Under the pieces are notes generated by a model. That model was not told where the DNA came from. It ran no database searches and saw nothing but the letters and a program-made list of their open reading frames with translations. A program made the position numbers and the translations under genes. DNA of 64,000 nucleotides from DATIXJ01 sp963714795 (GTDB lineage: Bacteria > Bacteroidota > Ignavibacteria > UBA10030 > SZUA-254): NCBI GenBank assembly GCA_963714795.1, contig CAVQPS010000009.1:620001-684000 (forward strand), written 5' to 3'. Shown here in pieces: positions 45,485 to 56,582 of the stretch (position 1 is the first letter of the stretch; each line of letters starts with the position of its first letter).

Positions 45485-45742
45485 CTATTTTTGTATGCGT
45501 CGTCGTGAAATCGATCCATTTGAAAATCGTACGAATTCACATTTGCCGTGATCAAACACGATGGTGATGTTGAGTTCAAGCCGATCAGATATTTTCTGAA
45601 GAAGCTTTAAGGAAGGAAAACAACACCCGGCTTCAACTTGAGCGTAATGTTCGCGGCTTACACCGAGCATATCAGCCACTTCTTTCTGCAACAAACTATT
45701 CTGACGACGATATCCTTTCAGGATACTTGAAAGTATACCCAT
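45485..45742 (-). CDS. Xre-family helix-turn-helix regulator
   Basis: An 85-residue DNA-binding protein: ILKGYRRQNSLLQKEVADMLGVSREHYAQVEAGCCFPSLKLLQKISDRL is a complete Xre/Cro HTH. No ligand domain; the tail FDHGKCEFVRFSNGSISRRRIQK is basic. The ATG at 45742 has GGGAGG only one base before it. An in-frame TTG at 45754 is the alternative, and neither start is ideal. It is divergent from yip1 and the Cys-rich peptide operon, with an inverted repeat between, so it is the natural candidate regulator of that block. Confidence 0.85.
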   Translation of the reverse strand: MGILSSILKGYRRQNSLLQKEVADMLGVSREHYAQVEAGCCFPSLKLLQKISDRLELNITIVFDHGKCEFVRFSNGSISRRRIQK

Positions 45743-45760
45743 GCCTCCCCCCAATTGATA

Positions 45761-45800
45761 TGTAAGAAAAAATATTACAAAATAATGCTTGATTCTTACA
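45761..45800. promoter_or_regulatory. Inverted repeat in the xre / yip1 divergent region
   Basis: TGTAAGAA at 45761-45768 and TTCTTACA at 45793-45800 are perfect inverted 8-base arms separated by 24 bases, between the divergent xre and yip1 genes. A possible plus-strand promoter overlaps the right arm (TTGATT at 45789, 17-base gap, TAACTT at 45812; weak -10). This is a plausible operator for the Xre protein. Arms are seen directly; binding and promoter activity are inference. Confidence 0.4.
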
Positions 45801-45876
45801 ACGTCTCGGGGTAACTTAAAAAAGTTATTTCAGATAGTCAAGAAAAATCTGCATTTTTTTTACTCAGATAATAAAG

Positions 45877-46605
45877 ATGAATCTTCAGCAAGAGTTTTTG
45901 AATCTGTTCAATATTCTCGCGACTCCGACAGAAGTCTATGGAGAAATAAATATTACCCCTCGCTGGCGAATCCCATTCTTATTTCTTGTTATCAGTTCTA
46001 CAATTGTCGGGTGGTTCATGATTCCGGCCATTATGGAGCCGATGAGAAAAATCTTCGCTTCTTCATTCGGTCAAGGGTCCGCGGATATAGCAATCAAAGG
46101 GATAATGAAATCTATACTTGTGGCACAACTTCTCATTGAGCCATTGCTCAAATTAGCTCGATGGCTTGTTCTGTCGGCGATTCTATTTTTTATCACCCGT
46201 CTTTATGTGAAAGGTGATTTCCTGCTCTTTAAAAAACTATTTTCTGCTGTTGCATACACAGAATCAATTTTTGTTCTTATGAGCATCCTGACAATACTCA
46301 TAATCTATGTGAGGGGTATGGATAATATTGAAGTGATGGGTGACCTTACGGTTTTCAAGGGGTTAGATTTTTTTCTGAAGGGGAAGGATCAAAATACAAC
46401 CGTCGTTACTGTTCTCAGTAATATCAATCCATACTCGATATGGTATGTTATCACAATTGCTTTCGGGGTGAGTGTGTTTACAAAGCTTCAAAAGTCTCAG
46501 GCGTTCATCATTGCGAGTGCGAGTTGGTTGATCTGGATTACAATAAGCATAGTACAGTCGAAGGTCACGGCTTTTTTAGTTGGATTGATTGCAGGACGAA
46601 GTTGA
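45877..46605 (+). CDS. YIP1-family membrane protein
   Basis: A 242-residue membrane protein with about five hydrophobic segments. The N-terminal part FLNLFNILATPTEVYGEINITPRWRIPFLFLVIS and the C-terminal LSNINPYSIWYVITIAFGVSVFTKLQKSQAFIIA are typical of bacterial Yip1-domain proteins (PF04893 type), whose biochemical function is unknown. It is the first plus-strand gene after the divergent xre gene and ends 73 bases before the Cys-rich peptide gene. In other genomes such proteins often sit beside ABC exporter genes, which fits this block. Confidence 0.8.
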   Translation: MNLQQEFLNLFNILATPTEVYGEINITPRWRIPFLFLVISSTIVGWFMIPAIMEPMRKIFASSFGQGSADIAIKGIMKSILVAQLLIEPLLKLARWLVLSAILFFITRLYVKGDFLLFKKLFSAVAYTESIFVLMSILTILIIYVRGMDNIEVMGDLTVFKGLDFFLKGKDQNTTVVTVLSNINPYSIWYVITIAFGVSVFTKLQKSQAFIIASASWLIWITISIVQSKVTAFLVGLIAGRS

Positions 46606-46678
46606 TGGTTATCAACATATGTCTCCGGGTAGCCGTCTGATAGTCATGGGAGACTAAAATAATTATAAGGGAGGCGGT

Positions 46679-46882
46679 ATGAAGTATCTTACCTTGGTTG
46701 GATTGAGCGTTTTGATTGTACTTTCGCTCGCTTTTGCTCCAACAGCAAATGCCTGTTCATGTTCTTGTGCAGACCTATCTGCATGCATGGATAAGTGTCA
46801 TCATTACTATTCTGATCCGGTGCTGCAAAATGCGTGCTATGGGGGTTGTGCACTAGCCTGTTGGTGGCACGGAGAATCATAA
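46679..46882 (+). CDS. Small secreted Cys-rich peptide with twin CX3C pattern
   Basis: A 67-residue precursor with a strong ribosome-binding site (AAGGGAGGCGGT then ATG). A 25-residue Sec-type signal peptide (MKYLTLVGLSVLIVLSLAF ... TANA) should be cut before Cys26, leaving a mature peptide of about 42 residues with eight cysteines: CSCSC ADLSA CMDKC HHYYSDPVLQNA CYGGC ALAC. The CMDKC-X12-CYGGC part is a twin CX3C arrangement, the pattern of disulfide-stapled helical hairpins. Another CX3C overlaps (CYGGCALAC). A lipoprotein is possible but ANAC is a poor lipobox. No homologue recognised. A perfect hairpin follows the gene, and propeller, CxxC-redox and ABC exporter genes come next. Confidence 0.75.
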   Translation: MKYLTLVGLSVLIVLSLAFAPTANACSCSCADLSACMDKCHHYYSDPVLQNACYGGCALACWWHGES

Positions 46883-46900
46883 ATCAATATTGTACATCGT

Positions 46901-46930
46901 AACTCGCCGTAATATTGATTACGGCGAGTT
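46901..46930 (+). terminator. Perfect 13-bp hairpin after the Cys-rich peptide gene
   Basis: Arms AACTCGCCGTAAT (46901-46913) and ATTACGGCGAGTT (46918-46930) pair perfectly around the loop ATTG. The hairpin lies between the peptide gene and the propeller gene. The downstream bases (ATCATATTCTTC) are only moderately T-rich, so it is either a weak terminator/attenuator that favours the peptide message or an mRNA-stabilising element. A similar arrangement lets a peptide be made in excess over its processing genes. Confidence 0.7.
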
Positions 46931-46966
46931 ATCATATTCTTCAAATTTTAAAAGAGAATTAATTCC

Positions 46967-47929
46967 ATGCGCTCATATATATTTATTGTCCTCTTCTTAA
47001 TTGAGAATGTTTCTTTTTCTCAACAAAAGGTAAAATCCATTACGCTGAAAGAAGTTTGCTCTATTGGAAATTCAAATCAAAGTTTATTTATTCAGGTTGG
47101 AGATATTGCCTGCGATAATAAGGGTTTCATCTATGTGACTGACCAGTATCAATACAAAGTGAAAAAATTTGACGACAAAGGGAAGTTTATCTCAGAATTT
47201 GGAAGCCGGGGAAAACAACGGGGACAATTTCAGGCTGGGCCGGCCAATATAAAATGCATTACTGACACAATCGCTGTTGTTGATTTGGGGACGTCGAATA
47301 TTCTTTTTTTTGCAGCAGATTTTAATATGCTAAGCAAAATAGATGTATCATGTCCCATTGCGGATATAGCATTCGACAAAGGCGGGAGATTATATGCGAG
47401 TATGATCCCATACGAAGATGAGGAGAGTATCATAAGATTATTTGATAGAAATGGGAACAATGTTTCACACCTCCCTCTGTATAAAATTAGTGGAGATCCC
47501 TTCCTGAACATCACAATGCTATGCGTAGGTGCAAATGATTATTTGATCGTGGAATATTTATATGTCAACAAAATCATCGTATACACTGATAAACATGAAT
47601 TTCTAACGCAGTTCAAAATCAAAGAACTACCCGATCAATCTGTCGCTAATGAATTCAGTGGTAGCAAGGTTGGCTCATTCCCAGAAGGGGAAATGTTTAG
47701 GGATATTGCTGCAGACAAGAAGGGTTATATTTATGTTTTGGGAGGTCTTTACTCTAAACACCCCAATAGGGATGTTTACGTTGCGGATTATAATGGAGAT
47801 CTCCAAACAACATTCGTTTTGCCGGAAGAATCGGGAATACTTTATTTTGATGCCAAGGGTTTTTTATATACACGAGAGCAAAAGAGGACAGTTGTCAAAA
47901 AATACGCTGTTCAATATCATAATTTCTAA
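46967..47929 (+). CDS. Secreted NHL / 6-bladed beta-propeller protein
   Basis: A 320-residue exported protein. After a signal peptide (ending VSFSQ) come repeated blades of the NHL/DUF4934 type: GDIACDNKGFIYVTDQYQYKVKKFDDKGKFISEFGSRGKQRGQF, IADIAFDKGGRLYASM and FRDIAADKKGYIYVLGG. Such propellers bind ligands or proteins at the cell surface. In Bacteroidota 6-bladed propeller genes sit next to small peptide genes (for example the NVEALA family), a parallel to the Cys-rich peptide gene just upstream. It is followed four bases later by a CxxC protein gene. Confidence 0.8.
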   Translation: MRSYIFIVLFLIENVSFSQQKVKSITLKEVCSIGNSNQSLFIQVGDIACDNKGFIYVTDQYQYKVKKFDDKGKFISEFGSRGKQRGQFQAGPANIKCITDTIAVVDLGTSNILFFAADFNMLSKIDVSCPIADIAFDKGGRLYASMIPYEDEESIIRLFDRNGNNVSHLPLYKISGDPFLNITMLCVGANDYLIVEYLYVNKIIVYTDKHEFLTQFKIKELPDQSVANEFSGSKVGSFPEGEMFRDIAADKKGYIYVLGGLYSKHPNRDVYVADYNGDLQTTFVLPEESGILYFDAKGFLYTREQKRTVVKKYAVQYHNF

Positions 47930-47933
47930 GAAT

Positions 47934-48467
47934 ATGAACGTGGGCGTCAGGATTCTAATATTTGTTATAATATTGATTCATTTCAGCTCAAGAGGAATTT
48001 CACAAACCACTCTTTCAAAAGAGTCTGTGCAAAGTATAGAGCTTCAAAACTATATAAGATCGGTCAGTAATAAGTTAGACTCAAACTCGGCGGATCAAAA
48101 GGTATTGGCCGTTCTCATTCGATTTATTAATTTTGGATGTGTGGCTTGTTTGAATGAGTTTTTCGACTTTTCCGACTCATTACAACAAAGTATAACAAGG
48201 TATGGCAAAAGGAATATTATTTTGATGTTTGCCAGAGATAATAGTGATGAAGATGTTCAGGATAGGATTATGAATGGGTGGATGAAAGCGAATGGGTTAA
48301 ATTTTTCAATGTATCTTGTTCCGCGTGGAATATTTGATGATTATTTTGTAGATTATACAACAGTAATATCAATAAATGAGGACGATTCTATTGAGTACTT
48401 CGAAAAATTTCCGATTGCTACTCAAAGAAAGGAAGAAATTATCAAGTGGCTGTTTGAAGCCAAATGA
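47934..48467 (+). CDS. Exported thioredoxin-like protein with CVAC motif
   Basis: A 177-residue protein with a signal peptide (MNVGVRILIFVIILIHFSSRGIS) and a thioredoxin-like core: LAVLIRFINFGCVACLNEFFDFSD, where CVAC is a CxxC redox site placed after the expected first strand, and RNIILMFARDNSDEDVQD. The ATG at 47934 is four bases after the propeller stop; longer upstream in-frame codons overlap that gene. It would act in the periplasm, most simply on the disulfides of the neighbouring Cys-rich peptide (inference). Fold assignment is from the motif and context only. Confidence 0.7.
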   Translation: MNVGVRILIFVIILIHFSSRGISQTTLSKESVQSIELQNYIRSVSNKLDSNSADQKVLAVLIRFINFGCVACLNEFFDFSDSLQQSITRYGKRNIILMFARDNSDEDVQDRIMNGWMKANGLNFSMYLVPRGIFDDYFVDYTTVISINEDDSIEYFEKFPIATQRKEEIIKWLFEAK

Positions 48468-48513
48468 CTAGTTAAGTATCTTTGTTATGACAAACGGTTA
48501 GCATGTTGTTACT

Positions 48514-49449
48514 ATGTCGACGACAAATTACATTGCAGAATTCCATTCGATAAGTAAAGTCTTCACGGGAGAATTCATTCGCAAGACTCGGACCGTTGCG
48601 GTATCCAATGTTTCGCTTGCCATAGAAGAAGGCGATACATTCTGTCTCATTGGTCCAAACGGAGCAGGTAAGACAACACTCATTAGAATGTTGCTCGATT
48701 TCACCAAGCCCACCTCAGGTTTTGCAAAACTCTTTGGTCAGCCAAATCATATTCCCTCATTACGTGACTCGATCGGTTATTTCCCGGAACGTGTTAAATA
48801 CCCTCCAAATTTAACTGTGAAAAAGTTTCTAATGTATTGGGGGCAATTCAGCGGATTGGATGGAAAGCCGCTTGTCTCAAGTGTTGACGAACTGCTCAAA
48901 TTTGTGAGGTTGGAGAAGAAGAAAGATGCATTGATTAAGAGTTTGTCGAAAGGAATGACGGTAAGGGTTGGGCTTGCACAAGCGCTGCTCAATGATCCAA
49001 AACTCTTGATCCTCGATGAGCCAACCGACGGACTGGATCCATTGGGAAGAATCGAGTTTAGAGATCTGCTAAAAGAACTGAAAACGCAGGGGAAAACAAT
49101 CGTTATCAATTCTCATTTGCTTTCCGAAGTCGAGCAGATCTCAACAAGAGTTGGTATTATGGATGAAGGGAAGCTCATTAAAGTCGATACAGTAGAGAAT
49201 TTGATTTCTGCACAATATGAGATGACTATTCGTTTTCAATGCTCGTCGCCTGATGTGATTACGCAACTTCGGGTACACTACGAAGTCAGACAAAATGGGC
49301 TTGACTGGAACCTCTTGCTTACACATTCACAGGATCTCGATGGAGCGATAAAGCGATTGACGAATTTGGAAACTACGATTCGAAGCATTGAAAAAAATCA
49401 AAGCTCTCTTGAAAATCGATTTCTGTCGTTAGTTAAAAAACAATCATGA
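48514..49449 (+). CDS. ABC transporter ATP-binding protein
   Basis: A 311-residue ATPase of the ABC-2 export type. Walker A IGPNGAGKTTLIRM, signature LSKGMTVRVGLAQAL, Walker B LLILDEPTDGLDP and H-loop INSHLLSEV are all present. An extra C-terminal domain of about 90 residues (after VDTVENLISA) is typical of drug/peptide or Nos/Gld-type exporters. It overlaps the permease gene by four bases, so they form a complex. It lies 46 bases after the CxxC gene and has the same orientation as the whole peptide block. Confidence 0.93.
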   Translation: MSTTNYIAEFHSISKVFTGEFIRKTRTVAVSNVSLAIEEGDTFCLIGPNGAGKTTLIRMLLDFTKPTSGFAKLFGQPNHIPSLRDSIGYFPERVKYPPNLTVKKFLMYWGQFSGLDGKPLVSSVDELLKFVRLEKKKDALIKSLSKGMTVRVGLAQALLNDPKLLILDEPTDGLDPLGRIEFRDLLKELKTQGKTIVINSHLLSEVEQISTRVGIMDEGKLIKVDTVENLISAQYEMTIRFQCSSPDVITQLRVHYEVRQNGLDWNLLLTHSQDLDGAIKRLTNLETTIRSIEKNQSSLENRFLSLVKKQS

Positions 49450-50189
49450 GATTTTTCAAATTATATAAATATATGACAGAGCAAGCGATGAGGGGGCTGA
49501 TGGTTAAGGCATGCTTTGTCATCATTGTATTATTACTGATTGCATTTTCGTTTACTCCCAGCTTGCCTGACCCCCAAATTATTATTCAGATCACTACAGT
49601 GTTAGGTCTCGCATATTTTATTGTCACAACGGCCGGAAGCATCATTGAAAAAACCGAACGATTCTCAGTCGAACTTTTCCTCTCCAAGCCATTCACACGC
49701 CGAGACATTATTTTTGCAGACTTTTTAGGCACAGTAACATCGATTTCGTTTCTTATGGTGCTTTTCTCCATAGGTTTGTGGCTCATCTTTGGGTTTCGTC
49801 AAAATGAATGGGAAGCGTCGCTTCTCGCACTTTCGTTATCAATGGTCATCGCGTTTAGCTCTCTTTATTGTTTCATAATTCTGACCGGGATTCTGGTTCG
49901 TAATACAGCCATTGTTATTTTATTTTGGGTAGGATATGTCTATTTCGGTGCTCTTCTTTTAGAAACTCGCTCAGATTTTATATATGGTAAGTTAAGCGGG
50001 ATTTACTATCGAGTGATTTTTGATACACTGTATTATTGTTTGCCGCAGGTGCTTTCAATTTGCAAAATATTTTCCCGACTTAAGTTTGGCGCACTCAGTG
50101 ATTTTTCTCCGATCATGTTCTCACTGATTTCAGGTGCAGTAGCTTTAATGGCATCTGTTTTGATTTTTAATCATAGAGATCTTGATTAA
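49446..50189 (+). CDS. ABC-2 type transporter permease
   Basis: A 247-residue integral membrane protein with six predicted helices, starting MRFFKLYKYMTEQAMRG. The cytoplasmic TERFSVELFLSKPFTRRDIIFADFLGT is the typical ABC-2 motif (LSKPxxRxxI). Translationally coupled to the ATPase gene (ATGA). No substrate can be deduced from sequence. The neighbouring peptide gene and lack of a C39 peptidase domain suggest export or immunity-type function rather than leader cleavage (inference). It ends about 185 bases before the rRNA promoter. Confidence 0.85.
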   Translation: MRFFKLYKYMTEQAMRGLMVKACFVIIVLLLIAFSFTPSLPDPQIIIQITTVLGLAYFIVTTAGSIIEKTERFSVELFLSKPFTRRDIIFADFLGTVTSISFLMVLFSIGLWLIFGFRQNEWEASLLALSLSMVIAFSSLYCFIILTGILVRNTAIVILFWVGYVYFGALLLETRSDFIYGKLSGIYYRVIFDTLYYCLPQVLSICKIFSRLKFGALSDFSPIMFSLISGAVALMASVLIFNHRDLD

Positions 50190-50374
50190 TTTGAAACCTT
50201 GTTCATACAAATTGATTCCATTCGGGCTTTGTATAAGCTAATCAAGCTGCTTGACTTTCTTTCGAAAACCTTGTGTATTTAACCTTAAAATGGGGAAAAT
50301 TTCGGTTCTATCACAACTTTATGATGGGATCGCAACGGGGATTTATTGGTCTCAAATTTTTTATACGAAAAAAC

Positions 50375-50403
50375 TTGACTTCAATGTAATAAAGTTGTAT
50401 ATT
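50375..50403 (+). promoter_or_regulatory. rRNA operon promoter
   Basis: TTGACT at 50375-50380, a 17-base spacer, and TATATT at 50398-50403, about 180 bases before the 16S gene. This is a strong sigma-70-like promoter in the right place for the rRNA operon. The remaining intergenic bases from 50190 hold no gene; the leader contains a hairpin and a boxA. Confidence 0.75.
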
Positions 50404-50426
50404 CTTATCCCACTCATGTGGTAATT

Positions 50427-50460
50427 CCGATCCCATAAATTCTCCAGGATCGGGATTTTT
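50427..50460 (+). terminator. Hairpin with T-run in the rRNA leader
   Basis: CCGATCC (50427-50433) and GGATCGG (50447-50453) form a stem with a 13-base loop, followed by GATTTTT. It lies just downstream of the rRNA promoter and looks like an intrinsic terminator or attenuator that the boxA antitermination complex would override. It could also simply end upstream transcription. Confidence 0.45.
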
Positions 50461-50468
50461 ATCTCAAG

Positions 50469-50481
50469 TGTTCTTTGAAAA
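50469..50481 (+). promoter_or_regulatory. boxA-like antitermination element in rRNA leader
   Basis: TGTTCTTTGAAAA resembles the boxA consensus bound by NusB/S10. A second copy, TGTTCTTTGACA, occurs in the 16S-23S spacer at 52438-52449, the usual placement in bacterial rRNA operons. Confidence 0.6.
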
Positions 50482-50583
50482 TAGAGATGCATAGCTCTAA
50501 GTCAAGCTTTTGCAGACAATCAACCAGTCCCTATAAAAAGGGATTTGCCATTGATCAGGCTCGAAGTTGAAATTTTAAAAAAT

Positions 50584-52125
<1,542 letters not shown>

Positions 52126-52223
52126 AGTTCTTCTCACCGAAAGGTGAGAGAACACTTCGAGAAAATCCTGCTGAGTTTGATTTATCTATGCTCTCTATTT
52201 TTTTATTTTTTGTGTTCAAATCT

Positions 52224-52297
<74 letters not shown>

Positions 52298-52334
52298 CTG
52301 AAAGGCGAGTGTACTCTGACGACCGGTGTGCTAC

Positions 52335-52407
52335 GGGGCTGTAGCTCAGTTGGGAGAGCATCTGGTTTGCAACCAGAGGGTCGAGGGTTCGAATCCCTTC
52401 AGCTCCA
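52335..52407 (+). tRNA. tRNA-Ala (TGC)
   Basis: A 73-base tRNA following tRNA-Ile. Acceptor arms GGGGCTG/CAGCTCC, D-arm TAGCTCAGTTGGGAGAGC, anticodon TGC at 52368-52370 in TTTGCAA, and T-loop GTTCGAATC. The Ile-Ala pair in the spacer is the classic rRNA operon arrangement. Confidence 0.97.
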
Positions 52408-52437
52408 CAATCCCGTTTGCGTTTAACGGAAGCGGGA

Positions 52438-52449
52438 TGTTCTTTGACA
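52438..52449 (+). promoter_or_regulatory. boxA element in the 16S-23S spacer
   Basis: TGTTCTTTGACA downstream of tRNA-Ala, matching the boxA in the rRNA leader; expected to maintain antitermination into the 23S gene. Confidence 0.6.
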
Positions 52450-52588
52450 ATTTATGAAGAGTCTGTCTATGGATAGATGTTAGTCGTTATCTATGTCCTG
52501 CCGGTGGTGGGATCGATGGATGAACAAATACATTGAACATAGACTACTAAAATTCCAATTAAAATGTTCTTTCCTAATTAATATTTTA

Positions 52589-52641
52589 TTGATGCATCTA
52601 GAAGAACCCGTCAAAGGCGGGCGATATCTATCAAGTGAATC
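52589..52641 (+). repeat. 5' arm of the pre-23S processing stem
   Basis: TTGATGCAT (52589-52597), AAAGGCGGGCGA (in 52611-52625) and AGTGAATC (52634-52641) pair respectively with ATGCATCAA (55756-55764), TCGCCCGCCTTT (55737-55748) and GATTCACT (55723-55730) on the far side of the 23S gene. This long stem is the expected RNase III processing site for pre-23S rRNA. Confidence 0.7.
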
Positions 52642-52654
52642 GATAAAGATTTTT

Positions 52655-55711
<3,057 letters not shown>

Positions 55712-55722
55712 TAATTTTTATT

Positions 55723-55764
55723 GATTCACTATGATGTCGCCCGCCTTTGGCTGGTATGCATCAA
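55723..55764 (+). repeat. 3' arm of the pre-23S processing stem
   Basis: Holds GATTCACT, TCGCCCGCCTTT and ATGCATCAA in the order needed to pair with the region upstream of 23S (52589-52641). Confidence 0.7.
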
Positions 55765-55793
55765 TAGAATTGAACGTTAATAGGATTTTATGG

Positions 55794-55813
55794 CCTCCGG
55801 TTTTAACCGGAGG
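55794..55813 (+). repeat. Perfect hairpin between 23S and 5S
   Basis: CCTCCGGTT and AACCGGAGG pair around a TT centre, 18 bases before 5S. There is no T-run after it, so it is not an intrinsic terminator; a processing signal or structural separator is more likely. Confidence 0.6.
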
Positions 55814-55831
55814 AGATTCTTCATAGATTTT

Positions 55832-55950
55832 TTCTGGCGACTATGCCGCGGGTGTAACTCCTCTTCCCATTCCGAACAGAGCAGATAAGCCCCGCAGGGC
55901 CGATGGTACTATATGGGCGACTGTATGGGAGAGTAGGTCGTTGCCAGGAT
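55832..55950 (+). rRNA. rrf: 5S ribosomal RNA
   Basis: About 119 bases. Terminal stem CTGGCGAC/GTTGCCAG, the conserved TTCCCATTCCGAACAGAG loop and the GTATGGGAGAGTAGGTCG 3' half identify it. It closes the rRNA operon and is followed by an intrinsic terminator. Confidence 0.95.
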
Positions 55951-55960
55951 TTTTTTTTCG

Positions 55961-56000
55961 AAAGCCCGATTTCTTGAAAAAGAGTCGGGCTTTTTCTTTT
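55961..56000 (+). terminator. Intrinsic terminator of the rRNA operon
   Basis: AAAGCCCGA (55961-55969) and TCGGGCTTT (55985-55993) form a GC-rich stem followed by a T-rich run (TTCTTTTT). Confidence 0.88.
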
Positions 56001-56068
56001 TATTGGTGTCTCTCTAAAAAATTCAGTAAATTCCATAACCATGTTCAATTTTTACGACAGGTGAAGTC

Positions 56069-56432
56069 ATGCAAATACTTATCGTCAATATTCCGCCCGA
56101 GTTTACGGATGCGGACTTGAAATCGATGTTCGAAAAATTCGGTACCGTTCATTCTGCAAAAATCGGACAGGATAAGAAAACGGGTGCTTCGGAAGGTTAC
56201 GGTATCGTCGAAATGCCGGTGAAACATGAAGCCCGTGCATCGGTCGATGCACTGAGAGGAAAAGAAATGAAAGGAAAAACTCTCCGCGTGAAAATCCTGA
56301 AGCCGGACGATCCGTTTCATAATACAATGAAATCGGAAACACGTGGTTCCAGCGGCGGTGGGCAATTTCGCGGCGACGTCAGTACACGCGGAAGCGGCGC
56401 ACTTGCGAAGAGGCGGTCAGCGCGGAAGCTGA
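56069..56432 (+). CDS. RRM-type RNA-binding protein with Arg/Gly tail, frameshifted near its end
   Basis: A small RNA-binding protein with one RRM: RNP2 is ILIVNI at the N-terminus and RNP1 is SEGYGIVEM at about residues 51-59; the domain ends near residue 80. As written the frame runs to 56479, but its last residues would be encoded by the strong terminator hairpin. One base removed near 56390-56400 gives LRRGGQRGS and a stop at 56432, the Arg/Gly-rich tail usual for bacterial RRM proteins. The ATG at 56069 has AGGTGA upstream. Such proteins are common in Bacteroidota and cyanobacteria and are often cold-induced; targets unknown. Confidence 0.85.
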
Positions 56433-56444
56433 GTTATCATCGTG

Positions 56445-56512
56445 AACCTTGCGAAGGATTCCCGCTTTCAGCGGGATAAATTTCACCTTCGCAAGGTTTG
56501 CGTTTAGGTTTT
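56445..56512 (+). terminator. Nested-hairpin terminator after the RRM gene
   Basis: Outer arms AACCTTGCGAAGG (56445-56457) and CCTTCGCAAGGTT (56486-56498) are perfectly complementary over 13 bases. Inside is a second stem CCCGC/GCGGG (56461-56475). A T-rich stretch follows (TTTAGGTTTTTGTTTTT), consistent with an intrinsic terminator. Its position shows that the frame reading through it is not the natural end of the RRM protein. Confidence 0.85.
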
Positions 56513-56582
56513 TGTTTTTATCCAACCTTTTTTTATTATACCCTGCAATTTAACCTTTCTCACATCAGGACAGGGTATCTCT

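Noticed and set aside
46679..46882. Cys-rich peptide as a classical lanthipeptide or sactipeptide
   Set aside because: There is no LanM/LanBC, radical-SAM or YcaO enzyme nearby, and the signal sequence is Sec-like rather than a RiPP leader with a GG cleavage site.
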